A DNA stretch of 56,246 nt from an uncultured Ruminococcus sp. (GCA_905234535.1 CAJOII010000021.1:1-56246), one strand, 5' to 3'. Shown: positions 26,313 to 34,947, counted from the first letter of the stretch. Numbers and translations: made by a program. The notes: generated by a model not told the origin, from the sequence alone.

Positions 26313-26327
26313 TAACAGTGATCTGAG

Positions 26328-26365
26328 ATAACAAAACCCCGACAATTTCGTCGGGGTTTTGTTAT
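26328..26365. terminator. Perfect 16-bp bidirectional terminator
   Basis: ATAACAAAACCCCGAC and GTCGGGGTTTTGTTAT pair without mismatch around AATTTC, with runs of A before and T after. It separates convergent genes, and the stop codon of the dockerin gene lies inside its right arm. Confidence 0.92.
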
Positions 26366-27777
26366 TTTACTACCATTCTGCAAAGATACATCGTATCCAC
26401 CAGATCGATCACTCCGTCACGGTTGAGATCGGCGGTATCAAGATAGACGCCGGTAAACATCCATTCATCGAGCAAATAATCCATCAGCGCGTATAGGTCC
26501 TTGGTGTTGACGCCGCCTTCACCGGTGAGATCTCCGGTAACAGAAAGCTCAAAGGTATAGGTGTTTCTGCCCGAGAATACCGCCGTCATCGCGGTGGCCG
26601 CTTTGCCGGATTTTTGCAGAGCGCCGTCGCGGTAAAAGCTGACGGTGTAACCGTCATAAAAGATATTCTTTTTGAGCTGCGCCAAGGTGGTACCGGCGGG
26701 AATGTTGCGGATATAATATCGCTCAAAGTCGATATCATATAGCTGACTGGAAATCGTATCAGCGGATTGATTTTGAACGCTGCTGTCTGTGCCGGAAGAT
26801 TGTGCGTCGGGAGAATCGGCGTTACCTTCGTTCGGAGTATTAGGGATCGTCTGTCCGGAATCAAGCAAAACAAAGTCGTGCTCCGAGAGGAAGTTGATCC
26901 TGATGCCGGACTCATTTGTCGCGGCGATCACCTCATCATTACAGCAGACGAGGGCGAAGATATCGGCAGAGAGGTTACACTGAGCGTCTTTGACTCCCGA
27001 CAGAGTATACCGCCATACTGTGTTGCGGGAAGCGATGTAGATATATTCCCCGATAACACCGGCATAAGAGGCGTTCTGCACAGAAATAATCTTTTCAATA
27101 CCCGCGGAGGAGATCCTGAATACCGATCCCGTCGCATCATAAAACAGGTCGTTGCTGATAAATGTTCCGCTTTGGATCACATTCGGACCCGCAATCGATG
27201 TGATCGCTGAGGGCTCCAGCCGGAACAGCCGGTTGTCGGAAATCGCGTATATATGATGAGAACCATCACAGAAGATATCCGTGACCGTACCGACAAAAGA
27301 ATAATAGTATTCGAACTTTCCGGTATGGGAATATCGGTTGACGGTTCTGCCGTTAGCATCAAGAATATAAAAACAATCCGAATCATATGCGATTAGAGAA
27401 TCATCATACGCTGTCAGCGATCTGACAGGCGCGCTGTCGAGAACATCTGAGGAAATATCATAGTAATACACGATCGCGGATGCGTTGGAGACATCGTTAC
27501 ACAGCGCGACGACCGTATCACCAAAGAGCGCCGCGCAAGTTACCGGATAGGAGAGAGGTACCGTTATATAAAAGGAGTCAGGTGAAAGCTGTTCAAGATA
27601 TAATTCGCTGTTTTTATACGACAAGAGCCACACTTTGTCGGAAGTCGTGTACAGATTTGTTCGATCGGCGTTTAATGAGGAGTAGTTCAAATAAGAATAC
27701 GCGTCCGTTCGAAAAGCAGAGAAAAAGATAATCATTATTGACAGCATCAGCGCAAGCGCTGGCTTTGACCTATGCAT
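26362..27777 (-). CDS. Secreted beta-propeller-like protein with C-terminal dockerin
   Basis: 471 residues. Signal peptide at the N-terminus (MHRSKPALALMLSIMIIFFSAFRTDA), then a ~300-residue region of repeated short strands (LWLLSYKNSELYLEQL, YDSDCFYILDANG, DNRLFRLEP, YIASRNTVWRY) resembling a beta-propeller. A Ser/Asn linker follows, then a small beta domain, then a type I dockerin (~413-471) with two calcium-loop repeats, GDLTGEGGVNTKDL and ADLNRDGVIDLVDT. Dockerins bind cohesins in cellulosome-like complexes; none is in view. Start ATG 27777 follows GAGGGGG. Its stop overlaps a terminator stem. Confidence 0.82.
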   Translation of the reverse strand: MHRSKPALALMLSIMIIFFSAFRTDAYSYLNYSSLNADRTNLYTTSDKVWLLSYKNSELYLEQLSPDSFYITVPLSYPVTCAALFGDTVVALCNDVSNASAIVYYYDISSDVLDSAPVRSLTAYDDSLIAYDSDCFYILDANGRTVNRYSHTGKFEYYYSFVGTVTDIFCDGSHHIYAISDNRLFRLEPSAITSIAGPNVIQSGTFISNDLFYDATGSVFRISSAGIEKIISVQNASYAGVIGEYIYIASRNTVWRYTLSGVKDAQCNLSADIFALVCCNDEVIAATNESGIRINFLSEHDFVLLDSGQTIPNTPNEGNADSPDAQSSGTDSSVQNQSADTISSQLYDIDFERYYIRNIPAGTTLAQLKKNIFYDGYTVSFYRDGALQKSGKAATAMTAVFSGRNTYTFELSVTGDLTGEGGVNTKDLYALMDYLLDEWMFTGVYLDTADLNRDGVIDLVDTMYLCRMVVK

Positions 27778-27913
27778 ACATATCCCCCTCTCAGCTTTCA
27801 TATGTTTGTATTATATCCTAATAGTCGATATAATTCAACCGGATTCTGCACAAATCGGCTGATTTTGCATAGAATGAAACGGCAGCGAGAGGATTTTAAA
27901 TTGAATCTTTTAC

Positions 27914-27943
27914 TTGACTTAGCTGATACAAATGTTGTATAAT
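27914..27943 (+). promoter_or_regulatory. Promoter for tRNA-Leu
   Basis: TTGACT, an 18-base spacer, then TATAAT, ending 13 bases before the tRNA. Confidence 0.75.
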
Positions 27944-27956
27944 AGCTAAGACATCA

Positions 27957-28040
27957 GCCGGTGTGTCGGAATTGGCAGACGAGACAGACTCAAAATCTGT
28001 TGTCTTCACGGGCGTGTGGGTTCGAGTCCCACCACCGGCA
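27957..28040 (+). tRNA. tRNA-Leu (anticodon CAA)
   Basis: 84-nt class II tRNA: acceptor GCCGGTG/CACCGGC, anticodon arm ACAGA-CTCAAAA-TCTGT, a long variable arm and T loop TTCGAGT. The anticodon CAA reads TTG. CCA is not encoded. Confidence 0.94.
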
Positions 28041-28043
28041 TTG

Positions 28044-28077
28044 AAAAAGTCACAGCAAATTTTTGCTGTGACTTTTT
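28044..28077 (+). terminator. Terminator after tRNA-Leu
   Basis: AAAAAGTCACAGCAAA/TTTGCTGTGACTTTTT, 16 bp, perfect, with flanking A and T runs, so it can serve the convergent XRE gene as well. Confidence 0.92.
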
Positions 28078-28087
28078 ATATTTAAGG

Positions 28088-28945
28088 TCATGTAATAAAT
28101 GCTCTTTTTCTTTTTCTATTCAAAATAAACGCCAAATAGCAGATCAGAACAGGGAAGAGAAGATCGGCAACCGCGACAGTAATCGAAGACATCAAAATAT
28201 ACATTTCATCGCTGAATAATATCAGCTTGATAATTCTGATCATAAAGATCACTTCAAAGACAAAATATACGCAAAGAAGAATGTATACCGGGATCGGATT
28301 CTTTGTCCTATCACCTGTAAAATACCAAATAGATATAATAACAGCCGCCAAATTGAATAGAATCACACAAACATCATAGATCATCATCTTCGTATCGGGA
28401 TACAGCTTTTGAGAGATGCTGTCAAAATGGACGAACAACCTCTCGAGCATTCTTGTCCCGAAGAACACGGCGGATATAAGACCCGCGATCTTCGGCGTGA
28501 TCCGATCCTTGACAGACATCACCGTGCTATATCCGAATACAATCGTCAAAAAGATCATCGTGACCTGCGGGATCAGAAAAAGCCACTCGATCGTTGACAT
28601 CGTCAGGGAGAAGTTATGCAGATTAACTGCCAGCCACAGTATCCGAAAAGAGTAGACAGTAAGCATCACCGCGAAGAACGCGGTCGTGACCCTCTTGTCG
28701 ACAGGATATTCCGTGACCGGGTTATTCTTGACAAGCTTAGACATATCGTCGTCAGAGAGCAGATCGTCCAAGCCGGTGCCAAGCGCTTGTGAGAGCTTTC
28801 TCGCGGTGAGAAGATCGGGATAGCGCGAGCCGTTCTCCCATCTCGATACCGCCTGTCGCGTGACATAGAGCTTCTCGGCTAAAGTCTGCTGTGTCATTCC
28901 CAGTTCTTCTCTGATCCTTTTGATATTTTCTCCGAATTCTGCCAT
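28088..28945 (-). CDS. XRE-family regulator with membrane domain
   Basis: 285 residues. Residues ~5-60 form a clear XRE helix-turn-helix (IKRIREELGMTQQTLAEKLYVTRQAVSRWENGSRYPDL). After a short linker come about five to six hydrophobic segments. Membrane-tethered XRE proteins of this type are common in gut Firmicutes and may sense the envelope. ATG 28945 follows AGGA at good spacing; the longer track ORF extends into promoter sequence. A single gene; the target is unknown. Confidence 0.83.
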   Translation of the reverse strand: MAEFGENIKRIREELGMTQQTLAEKLYVTRQAVSRWENGSRYPDLLTARKLSQALGTGLDDLLSDDDMSKLVKNNPVTEYPVDKRVTTAFFAVMLTVYSFRILWLAVNLHNFSLTMSTIEWLFLIPQVTMIFLTIVFGYSTVMSVKDRITPKIAGLISAVFFGTRMLERLFVHFDSISQKLYPDTKMMIYDVCVILFNLAAVIISIWYFTGDRTKNPIPVYILLCVYFVFEVIFMIRIIKLILFSDEMYILMSSITVAVADLLFPVLICYLAFILNRKRKRAFIT

Positions 28946-29086
28946 AACTATAATCCTTTCATCATTTGATATGATAAAATTATAGCAGATAAAGGAAACA
29001 AAATAAAGCAACATCCCTGAGAATCTGTGTTGACAGAACGGTGCGCGGGGATTTTGAAAAAAATTTCGTATTATTCTATTTTGCGA

Positions 29087-29114
29087 TTTACTCCGTTAAA
29101 GTATCATATATAAT
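29087..29114 (+). promoter_or_regulatory. Promoter for the CofE-like gene
   Basis: TTTACT, a 16-base spacer, then TATAAT, 33 bases before the ATG. The rest of the 28946-29147 gap is AT-rich with no other element seen. Confidence 0.6.
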
Positions 29115-29147
29115 AGGTAGGTCAAAAACAGGAAAGGAATTTGAAAT

Positions 29148-30347
29148 ATGAGTAATGAAAGATTAGTCGGTACCGTTTCCCGCGGCATCCGCTGCCCGAT
29201 CATCCGCACAGGAGACAACTTAGGAGAGATTGTCTCTAAGAGCGTCTTGGACGCGGCTGACTCCGAGGGCTTCTCGCTCCGCGATCGCGATGTCATCGCG
29301 GTGACAGAGTCTATCGTCGCCCGCGCGCAGGGCAATTACGCTACCGTTCAGAATATTGCCGATGATATCAAGGCGAAGACCGGCGGAGAGACCTTAGGCG
29401 TGATATTCCCGATCCTGTCGAGAAACCGCTTTGCGATCTGCCTGCGCGGTATCGCGATGGGCGTCAAGAAGATCGTACTGATGCTCAGCTACCCGTCCGA
29501 TGAAGTCGGCAACGAGCTCGTATCCATCGATAAGATCGACGACGCAGGTGTCAACCCCTACAGCGATGTCCTCACCTTAGAGAAGTATCGAGAGCTCTTC
29601 GGTGTGAACAAGCACGAATTCACCGGCGTCGACTATGTTGAATATTATCAGAACCTGATCCGTGAGAGCGGGGCAGAGGTAGAAATCATCTTCGCTAACC
29701 ACGCGAAAGAAATCTTAAACTATACCGATACCGTGCTCACCTGCGATATCCATACCAGAAAGCGCACCAAGTGGATCTTAAAAGAAGCAGGCGCGAAGAT
29801 TGTCCTCGGTCTTGACGATATCATGAACGCTCCCGTCGACGGCTCGGGATATAACGAGAACTACGGTCTGCTGGGTTCTAACAAGTCCACAGAAGATACC
29901 GTCAAACTCTTCCCGCAGAACGCGCAGCCGCTCGTGGAGGATATTCAGAAGCGCATCAAAGAAGAGACCGGCAAAGATGTAGAAGTTATGGTCTACGGCG
30001 ACGGTGCCTTCAAGGATCCTCAGGGCAAGATCTGGGAGCTTGCCGATCCGGTCGTTTCTCCCGCACACACAAGCGGGCTGATCGGCACTCCGAACGAGCT
30101 AAAGCTCAAGTATTTAGCGGATAACGACTTCAAACATCTCTCGGGAGACGAGCTCAAAGCGGCGATCTCCGAGAGCATCAAGAGTAAAGAATCCGACCTG
30201 GTCGGCAATATGGCGTCTCAGGGTACCACGCCGAGACAGCTTACCGATCTGATCGGTTCCTTATGTGATCTGACCTCCGGATCGGGCGATAAGGGCACTC
30301 CGGTCGTACTGGTCCAGGGTTACTTTGATAACTACACAAACGAATAA
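29148..30347 (+). CDS. Coenzyme F420-0:L-glutamate ligase-like (CofE family) protein
   Basis: A 399-residue protein in the CofE/FbiB-type family, with the start GIRCPIIRTGDNL, VIAVTESIVARAQGN and LGLDDIMNAPVDGSGYNENYG regions. CofE adds glutamate to F420-0. Most Clostridia lack F420, and no other F420 gene is in view, so the family name probably overstates the activity; an amide-forming ligase on another substrate is possible. It is a single gene with its own promoter and terminator. Confidence 0.75.
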   Translation: MSNERLVGTVSRGIRCPIIRTGDNLGEIVSKSVLDAADSEGFSLRDRDVIAVTESIVARAQGNYATVQNIADDIKAKTGGETLGVIFPILSRNRFAICLRGIAMGVKKIVLMLSYPSDEVGNELVSIDKIDDAGVNPYSDVLTLEKYRELFGVNKHEFTGVDYVEYYQNLIRESGAEVEIIFANHAKEILNYTDTVLTCDIHTRKRTKWILKEAGAKIVLGLDDIMNAPVDGSGYNENYGLLGSNKSTEDTVKLFPQNAQPLVEDIQKRIKEETGKDVEVMVYGDGAFKDPQGKIWELADPVVSPAHTSGLIGTPNELKLKYLADNDFKHLSGDELKAAISESIKSKESDLVGNMASQGTTPRQLTDLIGSLCDLTSGSGDKGTPVVLVQGYFDNYTNE

Positions 30348-30359
30348 TATATTACTAAG

Positions 30360-30391
30360 TACGGGGCGGATTAACCGCTCCGTATTTTTTT
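30360..30391 (+). terminator. Terminator after the CofE-like gene
   Basis: TACGGGGCGG-ATTAA-CCGCTCCGTA, a 10-bp stem with one G-T pair, followed directly by TTTTTTT. Confidence 0.9.
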
Positions 30392-30412
30392 GGAAATTTT
30401 TGAAAGAATCTA

Positions 30413-30460
30413 TTGACATCTCCGAGGAATTGTGTTACTGTATTAATACAATAATACAGT
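30413..30460 (+). promoter_or_regulatory. Promoter and palindromic operator of the GntR/ABC operon
   Basis: TTGACA at 30413, 17 bases, then TACTGT with a TGn extension. A perfect 9-bp inverted repeat, ACTGTATTA-ATACAA-TAATACAGT (30437-30460), overlaps the -10 and runs to just before the ribosome site. It closely resembles the operators of YtrA-type GntR regulators, so autorepression is likely. Confidence 0.8.
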
Positions 30461-30473
30461 TAAGGAGGTAACT

Positions 30474-30836
30474 ATGACTTGGATTCTTGACAAAAAGCGT
30501 CCTCTGTGTCCGCAGATCAGCGAACAGCTGTGCATCCTGATCGCGTCAGGTCAGCTCAAGGCAGGGGATCGGCTGATGTCGGTGCGAGATGTCGCTGTCG
30601 CCGCCTCGGTAACGCCGAATACCGTCCAAAAATCATTTGAACAGTTAGAGCAAACCGGCGTAATCTACTCGAAGCGCGGCTCGGGATGGTATGTATCGGA
30701 GAACTCCGAGATCGCCAAAACCGTTCTCTCAGGTCTGATCAGAGAGAAGACGAAGGCGTATCTTGACGATATGCGGTCTCTCGGGCTGAGCATTGAACAA
30801 ATCTTAACGAATATAAAGGAGTACAGCTATGAGTGA
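30474..30836 (+). CDS. GntR-family (YtrA subfamily) repressor
   Basis: 120 residues: a winged helix typical of GntR proteins (QISEQLCILIASGQLKAGDRLMSVRDVAVAASVTPNTVQKSFEQLEQTGVIYSKRGSGWYV) plus a short helical tail, which is the YtrA pattern. YtrA regulators control ABC transporters in response to envelope stress or antimicrobials. The gene is first in the operon and overlaps the ATPase gene by 8 bases. A palindrome at its own promoter fits autorepression. Confidence 0.9.
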   Translation: MTWILDKKRPLCPQISEQLCILIASGQLKAGDRLMSVRDVAVAASVTPNTVQKSFEQLEQTGVIYSKRGSGWYVSENSEIAKTVLSGLIREKTKAYLDDMRSLGLSIEQILTNIKEYSYE

Positions 30837-31527
30837 ATTACTTGTATGCAGTCATCTCTCCAAGCGCTACGGTTCCAAGCAGGCGCTGAATGATATCTCT
30901 CTGTCGATCGAAAGCGGAAAGATCATCGGCTTGCTCGGACCCAACGGCGCCGGAAAGACAACACTGATAAAAATTATTAACGGGCTCTTGAAGCCCACAT
31001 CCGGTATGGTTTCGATAGGCGGGTATCAGCCGTCTGTTGATACGAAGAAGATCATCAGCTATCTGCCTGATGTCAACTATCTCTATCACTGGATGACGGT
31101 CGAGCAGATCGTCTCGATGTTCTCGGAGTTCTACGAGGATTTCAGAACAGAGCTCGCGTACGAGATGCTCTCGCGCCTCGGCATCGAGAAGAAGGCGCGT
31201 CTCAAGACGCTCTCAAAGGGTAATAAGGAGAAGGTCTCCCTGATCCTCGTGATGAGCCGCAACGCGCTCTTGTATGTGCTTGACGAGCCGATCGCGGGGG
31301 TTGATCCCGCTACGAGAGACTACATTATTACCACCATCATCAATAACTATAATCCTTCTGCATCGGTGCTGATCTCTACTCACCTGATCTCGGATATCGA
31401 AGAAGTGCTCGACGATGTCATCTTTATCAAAGGCGGCAGGATCGTCCTGCACAACACTGTCGACGAGATCAGAGAGCAGCATCAGAAGAGCGTGGACGAC
31501 TTGTTCAGGGAGGTGTTCAAATGGTAA
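30829..31527 (+). CDS. ABC transporter ATP-binding protein (YtrB-like)
   Basis: 232 residues with Walker A GPNGAGKTTLI, a signature LSKGNKEKV (LSKG in place of LSGG, as in the YtrB/BcrA branch), Walker B LLYVLDEPIAGVDP and a switch His in ISTHLIS. It energises the permease encoded next. Overlap with both flanking genes (8 and 7 bases) shows tight coupling. Likely role: efflux or envelope-stress transport under GntR control. Confidence 0.9.
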   Translation: MSELLVCSHLSKRYGSKQALNDISLSIESGKIIGLLGPNGAGKTTLIKIINGLLKPTSGMVSIGGYQPSVDTKKIISYLPDVNYLYHWMTVEQIVSMFSEFYEDFRTELAYEMLSRLGIEKKARLKTLSKGNKEKVSLILVMSRNALLYVLDEPIAGVDPATRDYIITTIINNYNPSASVLISTHLISDIEEVLDDVIFIKGGRIVLHNTVDEIREQHQKSVDDLFREVFKW

Positions 31528-32339
31528 GAAAGCTCGTCAAATATGACTTTATGTCCTTTTTCAGACTGTTGTTCCCGGTACAGCTGATCCTGCTCGGAAT
31601 CGCGTTGATCAACCGGATGATCCAGTTCTTTGAGACTAAGGATTCTGTCGCGTACGAATCCGCCTTCACATCATCGATCGTACTGCTTGTGATCGCGTGT
31701 ATCGCGGCGCTGGTGATGACAGTGATCCTCTCTATCGTCAGATTCTATCAGGGACTCTATTCCTCCGAAGGATATCTGAGCCACACGCTGCCCGTGACCG
31801 AGTCGCAGCATATTTTCTCAAAGCTGCTTGTATCGATGCTTTTCGTCCTCGGGACACTGTTCTCGATCTTCCTCTCGGTTTGTGTCGCTACCTTCGGCGA
31901 GGTGAACATCGAGCTGTTCAAAGCGGCGGGTTTCCTCTTCGGAAAGCTCTTTACCGAGACCGGCGTACACGGTGCGTTCTTTATCCTCGAGCTTCTGCTC
32001 ACCGCTCTGTTCTATGCCGCCAATATCCTGCTTGTATTCTACTTCTGTATCTCGATCGGTCAGTTGGCGCCGAGGAAAAAGATCCTGCTCGCGTTCGGTG
32101 TGTTCTTCGGTTTATACGCGCTGATGCAGATCACCTCGACCGTTATGGTCATCGTCTTCTCCGTCAATCCCGAGATCCTGGATAAGCTGATGGAGATGAT
32201 CAAGGAGATCTTTGAGAAGAGACAGTACTTAGGTATGCATCTGGTCTTCATCATTCCGATGGCGGCAGAGATGATCGTCAGCGTGATCTTCTTCTTTATC
32301 AATCGTCTGATCATGAAGAAGAAACTCAATCTTGCGTAA
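31521..32339 (+). CDS. ABC transporter permease
   Basis: 272 residues with six hydrophobic segments starting from MVRKLVKYDFMSFFRLLFPVQLILLG, the organisation of ABC-2 type permeases in YtrC-like systems. It contains the LSHTLPVTE-like cytosolic motif (SEGYLSHTLPVTESQHIFSKL) seen in this family. It overlaps the ATPase gene by 7 bases. The substrate is unknown. Confidence 0.85.
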   Translation: MVRKLVKYDFMSFFRLLFPVQLILLGIALINRMIQFFETKDSVAYESAFTSSIVLLVIACIAALVMTVILSIVRFYQGLYSSEGYLSHTLPVTESQHIFSKLLVSMLFVLGTLFSIFLSVCVATFGEVNIELFKAAGFLFGKLFTETGVHGAFFILELLLTALFYAANILLVFYFCISIGQLAPRKKILLAFGVFFGLYALMQITSTVMVIVFSVNPEILDKLMEMIKEIFEKRQYLGMHLVFIIPMAAEMIVSVIFFFINRLIMKKKLNLA

Positions 32340-32356
32340 TAGGGGAGGGAAGAACG

Positions 32357-33190
32357 ATGAAAAACTTGATCAAAATCGCCTCGCTGGTTTTATGCTTGAT
32401 CCTCATCTGTATGACCCTGTGTTCCTGTATGCAGCTGGATGAAATGAAGTATAATCACGCGGTTTTTACGAAAGATGACAACTCTGAGCTGCTCTTCAGA
32501 GACAATACCTACAAGAGGATCGACATCAAGGACTCGTTTATCATCCGTAACGAAAGCTATGACGGCACCGTATCAGAGCCGAATGTTCCGATACTGCTCG
32601 CAAGCAGCTTTGGAACCACGATCTGCTACTCCCGCACCGATGAGACACCGACTATCCTGATGATCCCGTATTATGATATGTTCAAGCAGACCGCATATTA
32701 TAATGACAAAGGGGAAGAGGCGATCGCGTTCTTCTGCCTTGAATCCGAGTATGACCGTCTTAAAGATATCTCTGAGAACGCGCAGTTTGATCATATGTAT
32801 ATCGAGTACTATGACTACAATGAAGGCGCGGATGTGTTCAACGGATACTATTCCTTGGAGAAAACAGAGCTTATCGACAAAAAATACCAGGATGCGATCG
32901 AAAGAACTATCAAGAACAAAAAAGCCGAGAAGATCACATCCGATAACTACGACGGTGTTTTTGAAACGGTTCAAGTCACACGATGTGATAAGGATATCAT
33001 AATCGCCAAAAAGGATTCACAGATCGAGATCATGAAAAATGATAACGATTATTATGTCGCTGTAGGAACAGAGTTCAACCAACAAGAAGATTATTACATT
33101 ACCACCTATCAGAAAGCGTCAGATAGGGATATACCGATTTTCGAAGAGCTTTTTGAAAAGTACGGTGAGAAAGATATCGTATATGACTGA
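32357..33190 (+). CDS. Lipoprotein encoded with the ABC transporter
   Basis: 277 residues with a lipoprotein signal (hydrophobic core then LCSC, Cys24) and a soluble, mixed-charge outside domain with many Tyr/Asp. No family recognised. It follows the permease by 17 bases and precedes the operon terminator, so it is a likely accessory factor of the transporter, for example a surface receptor or modulator. Confidence 0.7.
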   Translation: MKNLIKIASLVLCLILICMTLCSCMQLDEMKYNHAVFTKDDNSELLFRDNTYKRIDIKDSFIIRNESYDGTVSEPNVPILLASSFGTTICYSRTDETPTILMIPYYDMFKQTAYYNDKGEEAIAFFCLESEYDRLKDISENAQFDHMYIEYYDYNEGADVFNGYYSLEKTELIDKKYQDAIERTIKNKKAEKITSDNYDGVFETVQVTRCDKDIIIAKKDSQIEIMKNDNDYYVAVGTEFNQQEDYYITTYQKASDRDIPIFEELFEKYGEKDIVYD

Positions 33191-33205
33191 TAAGTGATAA
33201 GAAAA

Positions 33206-33230
33206 AGGGAGGATCAAATGATCCTCCCTG
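33206..33230. terminator. Bidirectional terminator
   Basis: AGGGAGGAT/ATCCTCCCT around a short loop, between the lipoprotein and the convergent recombinase gene; preceded by AAGAAAA. Confidence 0.8.
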
Positions 33231-33252
33231 AATTTCTATAAAAGAATAATAA

Positions 33253-34236
33253 TCACTTTTTAGATTTTACTTTAGAGAGCGGATTTGCGTTCGCTGCCTG
33301 TTCCATCTGGGTCGTGTTGAGATGGGTGTATATCTCTGTGGTGCCCAAGTTCTCATGACCCAAGATCTCCTTCAAGACGCGGATATCGACATTCCCGTTC
33401 TGATACATCAGCGTCGCCGCGGTGTGGCGCAGCTTGTGGACAGAGTACCCTTGGGCATTGAGCCCAATTTTCTCGAGATATTTGTAGACGATCTTCTGCA
33501 CCATTTCCCGCGAGATCCGACGGTTGCGGGAGGAGAGGAAGAGAGCGTATTTATCCGCTTGGGCGAGCCCATCGGTCGGTCTGACCTTCATATAGTTCTG
33601 ATAGGCAGAGATACAAGCGGAGTTGAGATAGATCAGGCGCTCTTTGTTGCCTTTGCCGACGATGCGGGCGGTGTTGTCGGAGCGGATGTCCGTGTAGTTG
33701 AGCCCCACGAGCTCAGAAAGCCGCATACCACAGTTTAAGAAGAAAGTTAGGATGCAGTAGTCCCGTTCCTTAAACTTGCCGTCAACGGCATTCAAGAGCT
33801 CAATAGACTGCTCTAAGGTGAGATATTTAGGCAGCGATTTCTTTTCCTTCGGACGGTCGAGGGATTCGAGCGGATTTTTTTCGAGCAGATTCTTCTTAAC
33901 GGTCAGGAAGTTGAAGAAGCCCTTGATTGCGGAGGTCTTTCTTGCGCGGGTGGAGGCGTTGTTGTTGCGATCCCGGCGAAGATAATTCATAAATTCATAC
34001 GCGTCGGTCAGTGTGATCGATTTGATAAAACCGAGATCAATGTCGTCGATCTTGATCTGAGAGATCTCATCCGGGGAAGAGCCGCCCGTTTTGCGTTTCA
34101 ACTTGATATACCGCAGAAAGAGACGAATATCTGAGTAATACTCATCAACAGTATGGGTGGATTTACCTTTGATCGTCTGTAGATAATACAGATAGTCTTT
34201 TAAGATCTCCGGCGCTTCATATGAAAAATCACTCAT
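33253..34236 (-). CDS. Site-specific tyrosine recombinase, XerC/XerD type
   Basis: 327 residues: an N-terminal SAM-like core-binding domain (LKDYLYYLQTIKGKSTHTVDEYYSDIRLFLRYI) and a catalytic domain with R (CGMRLSELVGL), K (VGKGNKERLIY), HxxR (VHKLRHTAATLM), H (LGHENLGTT) and nucleophile Y (EIYTH). Full set, so it should be active. No phage or element genes sit beside it and the sequence style is of the host, favouring a chromosome-resolution recombinase over an integrase. ATG 34236 follows GGAGA. Confidence 0.87.
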   Translation of the reverse strand: MSDFSYEAPEILKDYLYYLQTIKGKSTHTVDEYYSDIRLFLRYIKLKRKTGGSSPDEISQIKIDDIDLGFIKSITLTDAYEFMNYLRRDRNNNASTRARKTSAIKGFFNFLTVKKNLLEKNPLESLDRPKEKKSLPKYLTLEQSIELLNAVDGKFKERDYCILTFFLNCGMRLSELVGLNYTDIRSDNTARIVGKGNKERLIYLNSACISAYQNYMKVRPTDGLAQADKYALFLSSRNRRISREMVQKIVYKYLEKIGLNAQGYSVHKLRHTAATLMYQNGNVDIRVLKEILGHENLGTTEIYTHLNTTQMEQAANANPLSKVKSKK

Positions 34237-34382
34237 AATAATCTCCAAAAAATTTTAAAAATAACAGTTAAATGTATTTCAAATCGTAATCATATAAACG
34301 GATCTTCCTTTTAGAAATATCCAATATTCATTTTCATCCTGATTATATCGTCAAAAGGGGAGCTGTAATTTCTTATACAGAA

Positions 34383-34412
34383 AATTACATAAAATTAATA
34401 TTTTATGTAATT
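34383..34412. repeat. AT-rich perfect palindrome
   Basis: AATTACATAAAAT-TAAT-ATTTTATGTAATT, a 13-bp perfect inverted repeat. Its left arm can also pair with TGTAATTT about 25 bases upstream, giving two mutually exclusive hairpins. Confidence 0.65.
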
Positions 34413-34724
34413 CAGGGGATATGCAAATCAAGAATAACAGACTGAATAGCCGCTTTTTACCATCTGCACCTATATAAAAACTTATGATATTTATTATTTT
34501 ATTTCCTTGACTTATATTTATATAATTACAGAAAGAAACAGATATGATGAACTGTCACTTCTTACAGAGTGGCTATTCTGTTGCTTTGACCATGTACGGC
34601 ACGCACGGTATGCGGTCTTTTCTTTATCAGTTTTTAAATAGAAAATGCTGCGATGAACATTTCATCATCTCAAAAAAATTGAAACGAAAATTTTGCGATC
34701 TTTTTCAAGGAATTATATATAAAA

Positions 34725-34767
34725 AAATAATCTCTGCCGGAAATATGATAGCCGACAGAGATTATTT
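34725..34767. terminator. Hairpin with flanking A and T runs
   Basis: AAATAATCTCTG/CAGAGATTATTT, 12 bp, with a T run of seven on the minus strand. It could end a long 3' tail of the radA-DUF6873 transcript or a plus-strand small RNA. Confidence 0.65.
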
Positions 34768-34947
34768 CTTTATAATAGTTTCATCTTTAAAAAATAAATG
34801 ATCGTTTTAGATAAAGATGAATTGATCATAATGAATGTCTTTGTTATTGAAGTCAGAAACCATAGGAGTATTTCCTATTTGAGGTTGATGGATGTTGATT
34901 TTATTTCATAAAAAGAAAATTAAACATATACCCTATTCGTTAAAAAA

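Larger units (their letters stand above)
34237..34947. other. AT-rich intergenic region of about 700 bases
   Basis: No gene is supported. ORF 34544-34801 (85 aa) has no ribosome site and carries a terminator-like hairpin inside it, so I reject it. The stretch holds an AT-rich palindrome near 34383-34412 and a bidirectional hairpin at 34725-34767. It may be a decayed gene, or host a small RNA, but neither is shown. Confidence 0.6.

Noticed and set aside
33253-34236. Tyrosine recombinase as integrase of a mobile element
   Set aside because: No attachment repeats, excisionase, relaxase or phage genes nearby, and composition like the backbone; a Xer-type housekeeping role fits better.
34507-34526. 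TTGACT ... TATAAT as a promoter
   Set aside because: The spacer is only 8 bases, too short for sigma-A recognition.
34544-34801. 85-aa ORF in the long AT-rich gap
   Set aside because: No ribosome-binding site, no recognisable motif, and a terminator-like hairpin lies inside the reading frame.
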